Positions 63,402 to 64,000 of a stretch of DNA of 64,000 bases are shown here, in pieces (position 1 is the stretch's first letter; every line of letters begins with the position of its first letter). The translations under genes and the position numbers were made by a program. This stretch comes from Pseudomonas sp. MUP55 (GTDB lineage Bacteria > Pseudomonadota > Gammaproteobacteria > Pseudomonadales > Pseudomonadaceae). The stretch covers positions 4,712,001 through 4,776,000 of the forward strand of contig NZ_CP138214.1 in the NCBI RefSeq assembly GCF_034043515.1, in the 5' to 3' direction. The notes under the pieces were generated by a model, which ran no database searches, had not been told where the DNA came from, and worked only from the letters and a program-made list of their open reading frames with translations.

Positions 63402-64000
63402 TTAGTTCACCCACACGCGCGCGTTGCGGAACATGCGCATCCAGGCGCCGTCTTCGTTCCACTCTTCCGGGCGCCACGAGTTCTGCACAGCACGGAACAC
63501 GCGCTCCGGGTGCGGCATCATGATGGTCACGCGGCCGTCGCGGCTGGTGAGGCCGGTGATCCCGCGCGGCGAGCCGTTCGGGTTGGCCGGGTAGGTCTCG
63601 GTGACCTTGCCGTGGTTATCCACAAAGCGCAGGGCCACGGTGCCGGACAGGTCGGCTTCGAGCAGTGCTTCTTCGCTGGCGAACTCGGCATGGCCTTCAC
63701 CGTGGGCGATGGCGATCGGCATGCGCGAACCGGCCATGCCTTGCAGGAAGATCGAATTGGATTCCTGCACCTGCACCATGGCGACGCGGGCTTCGAACTG
63801 CTCGGAACGGTTACGCACAAAGTGCGGCCAGAACTCGCTGCCCGGGATCAGTTCGCTGAGGTTGGACATCATCTGGCAACCGTTGCACACACCCAGGGTG
63901 AAGCTGTCGTTGCGCTCGAAGAAGCCCTGGAACGCATCGCGGGCACGGCTGTTGAACAGCGCCGACTTGGCCCAGCCTTCACCGGCACCCAGTACGTCGC
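63402..64000 (-). CDS. purL: Phosphoribosylformylglycinamidine synthase PurL, C-terminal part (5' end outside window)
   Basis: About 199 residues of the C-terminal glutaminase domain of the large PurL (about 1300 residues). [12 protein letters not shown] carries the catalytic Cys, and [10 protein letters not shown] and MMPHPERVF the His-Glu pair. It provides ammonia for conversion of FGAR to FGAM in purine synthesis. The rest lies beyond the window's right edge. The NIF3-like gene follows 3 nt after its stop, and a terminator ends the unit. Confidence 0.98.
   Translation of the reverse strand, partial: DVLGAGEGWAKSALFNSRARDAFQGFFERNDSFTLGVCNGCQMMSNLSELIPGSEFWPHFVRNRSEQFEARVAMVQVQESNSIFLQGMAGSRMPIAIAHGEGHAEFASEEALLEADLSGTVALRFVDNHGKVTETYPANPNGSPRGITGLTSRDGRVTIMMPHPERVFRAVQNSWRPEEWNEDGAWMRMFRNARVWVN

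Overview
The window looks like chromosomal DNA from a Pseudomonas of the fluorescens group. The evidence is the high GC content, the colR-colS-methyltransferase-wapQ gene order known from P. fluorescens and P. putida, Pseudomonas-type small families (DUF3509, DUF6124), and many intergenic palindromes with the core GTGGGAGGGGGCTTGC, a REP class abundant in fluorescens-group genomes. I see no insertion sequence, prophage, integron or CRISPR array. From about 30.7 kb to the end, the gene order follows the P. aeruginosa recJ to purL region as I remember it.

Layout. 0-8 kb: the end of a heme oxygenase gene, a YbaN-family membrane protein, a dCache chemoreceptor, a nitroreductase, and a lipoprotein operon (di-heme DUF1111, imelysin, DUF1513). 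8-15 kb: an envelope block with a small membrane protein, LPS kinase wapQ, a methyltransferase, the ColS/ColR two-component system, an LTA-synthase-like sulfatase and a PAP2 phosphatase. 14.8-24.5 kb: groESL with a heat-shock promoter, fxsA, a HugZ-like protein, a DUF481 protein, an alkyltransferase-like DNA repair protein, ampG, proS and a lipoprotein. 24.6-30.6 kb: dinB with a LexA box, two initiator tRNA cassettes, then mprF with its likely aminoacyl-phosphatidylglycerol hydrolase. 30.7-44.7 kb: recJ, yaeQ, a CoA transferase, a DUF3509 gene, a LuxR-type regulator converging on a REC-EAL protein, thrC, hom, dsbC, xerD, a thioesterase and the rpsP-rimM-trmD-rplS operon. 44.8-54.7 kb: ffh, a CcsA-like protein, a CorC-like protein, an MFS transporter, purT, a VUT-family transporter, a DUF1289/gamma-carbonic-anhydrase pair, two Nudix proteins and an L,D-transpeptidase. 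55-62.1 kb: the N-acetylglucosamine PTS operon nagR-nagA-SIS deaminase-nagF-nagE. 62.3-64 kb: a DUF6124 gene behind a structured leader, a NIF3-like protein and the 3' end of purL.

Several groups form clear systems. ColR/ColS is flanked on both sides by promoters that share the same box (TTTTTCAC), the same 19-nt gap to a -10-like hexamer, and the same 67-nt gap to the start codon. This points to one local envelope regulon covering wapQ, the methyltransferase and the sulfatase. The nag operon holds a complete GlcNAc uptake and catabolism route and has two copies of a candidate NagR operator, one lying between -35 and -10. MprF and its overlapping partner are a make-and-break pair for aminoacylated phosphatidylglycerol.

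The least explained element is the 5' leader of the DUF6124 gene (about 62642-62770, minus strand). It has a perfect 12-bp stem, inner hairpins, a second hairpin next to the ribosome binding site that competes for the same strand, and an overlapping 36-codon reading frame rich in Trp and Cys. It looks like a cis-regulatory RNA.
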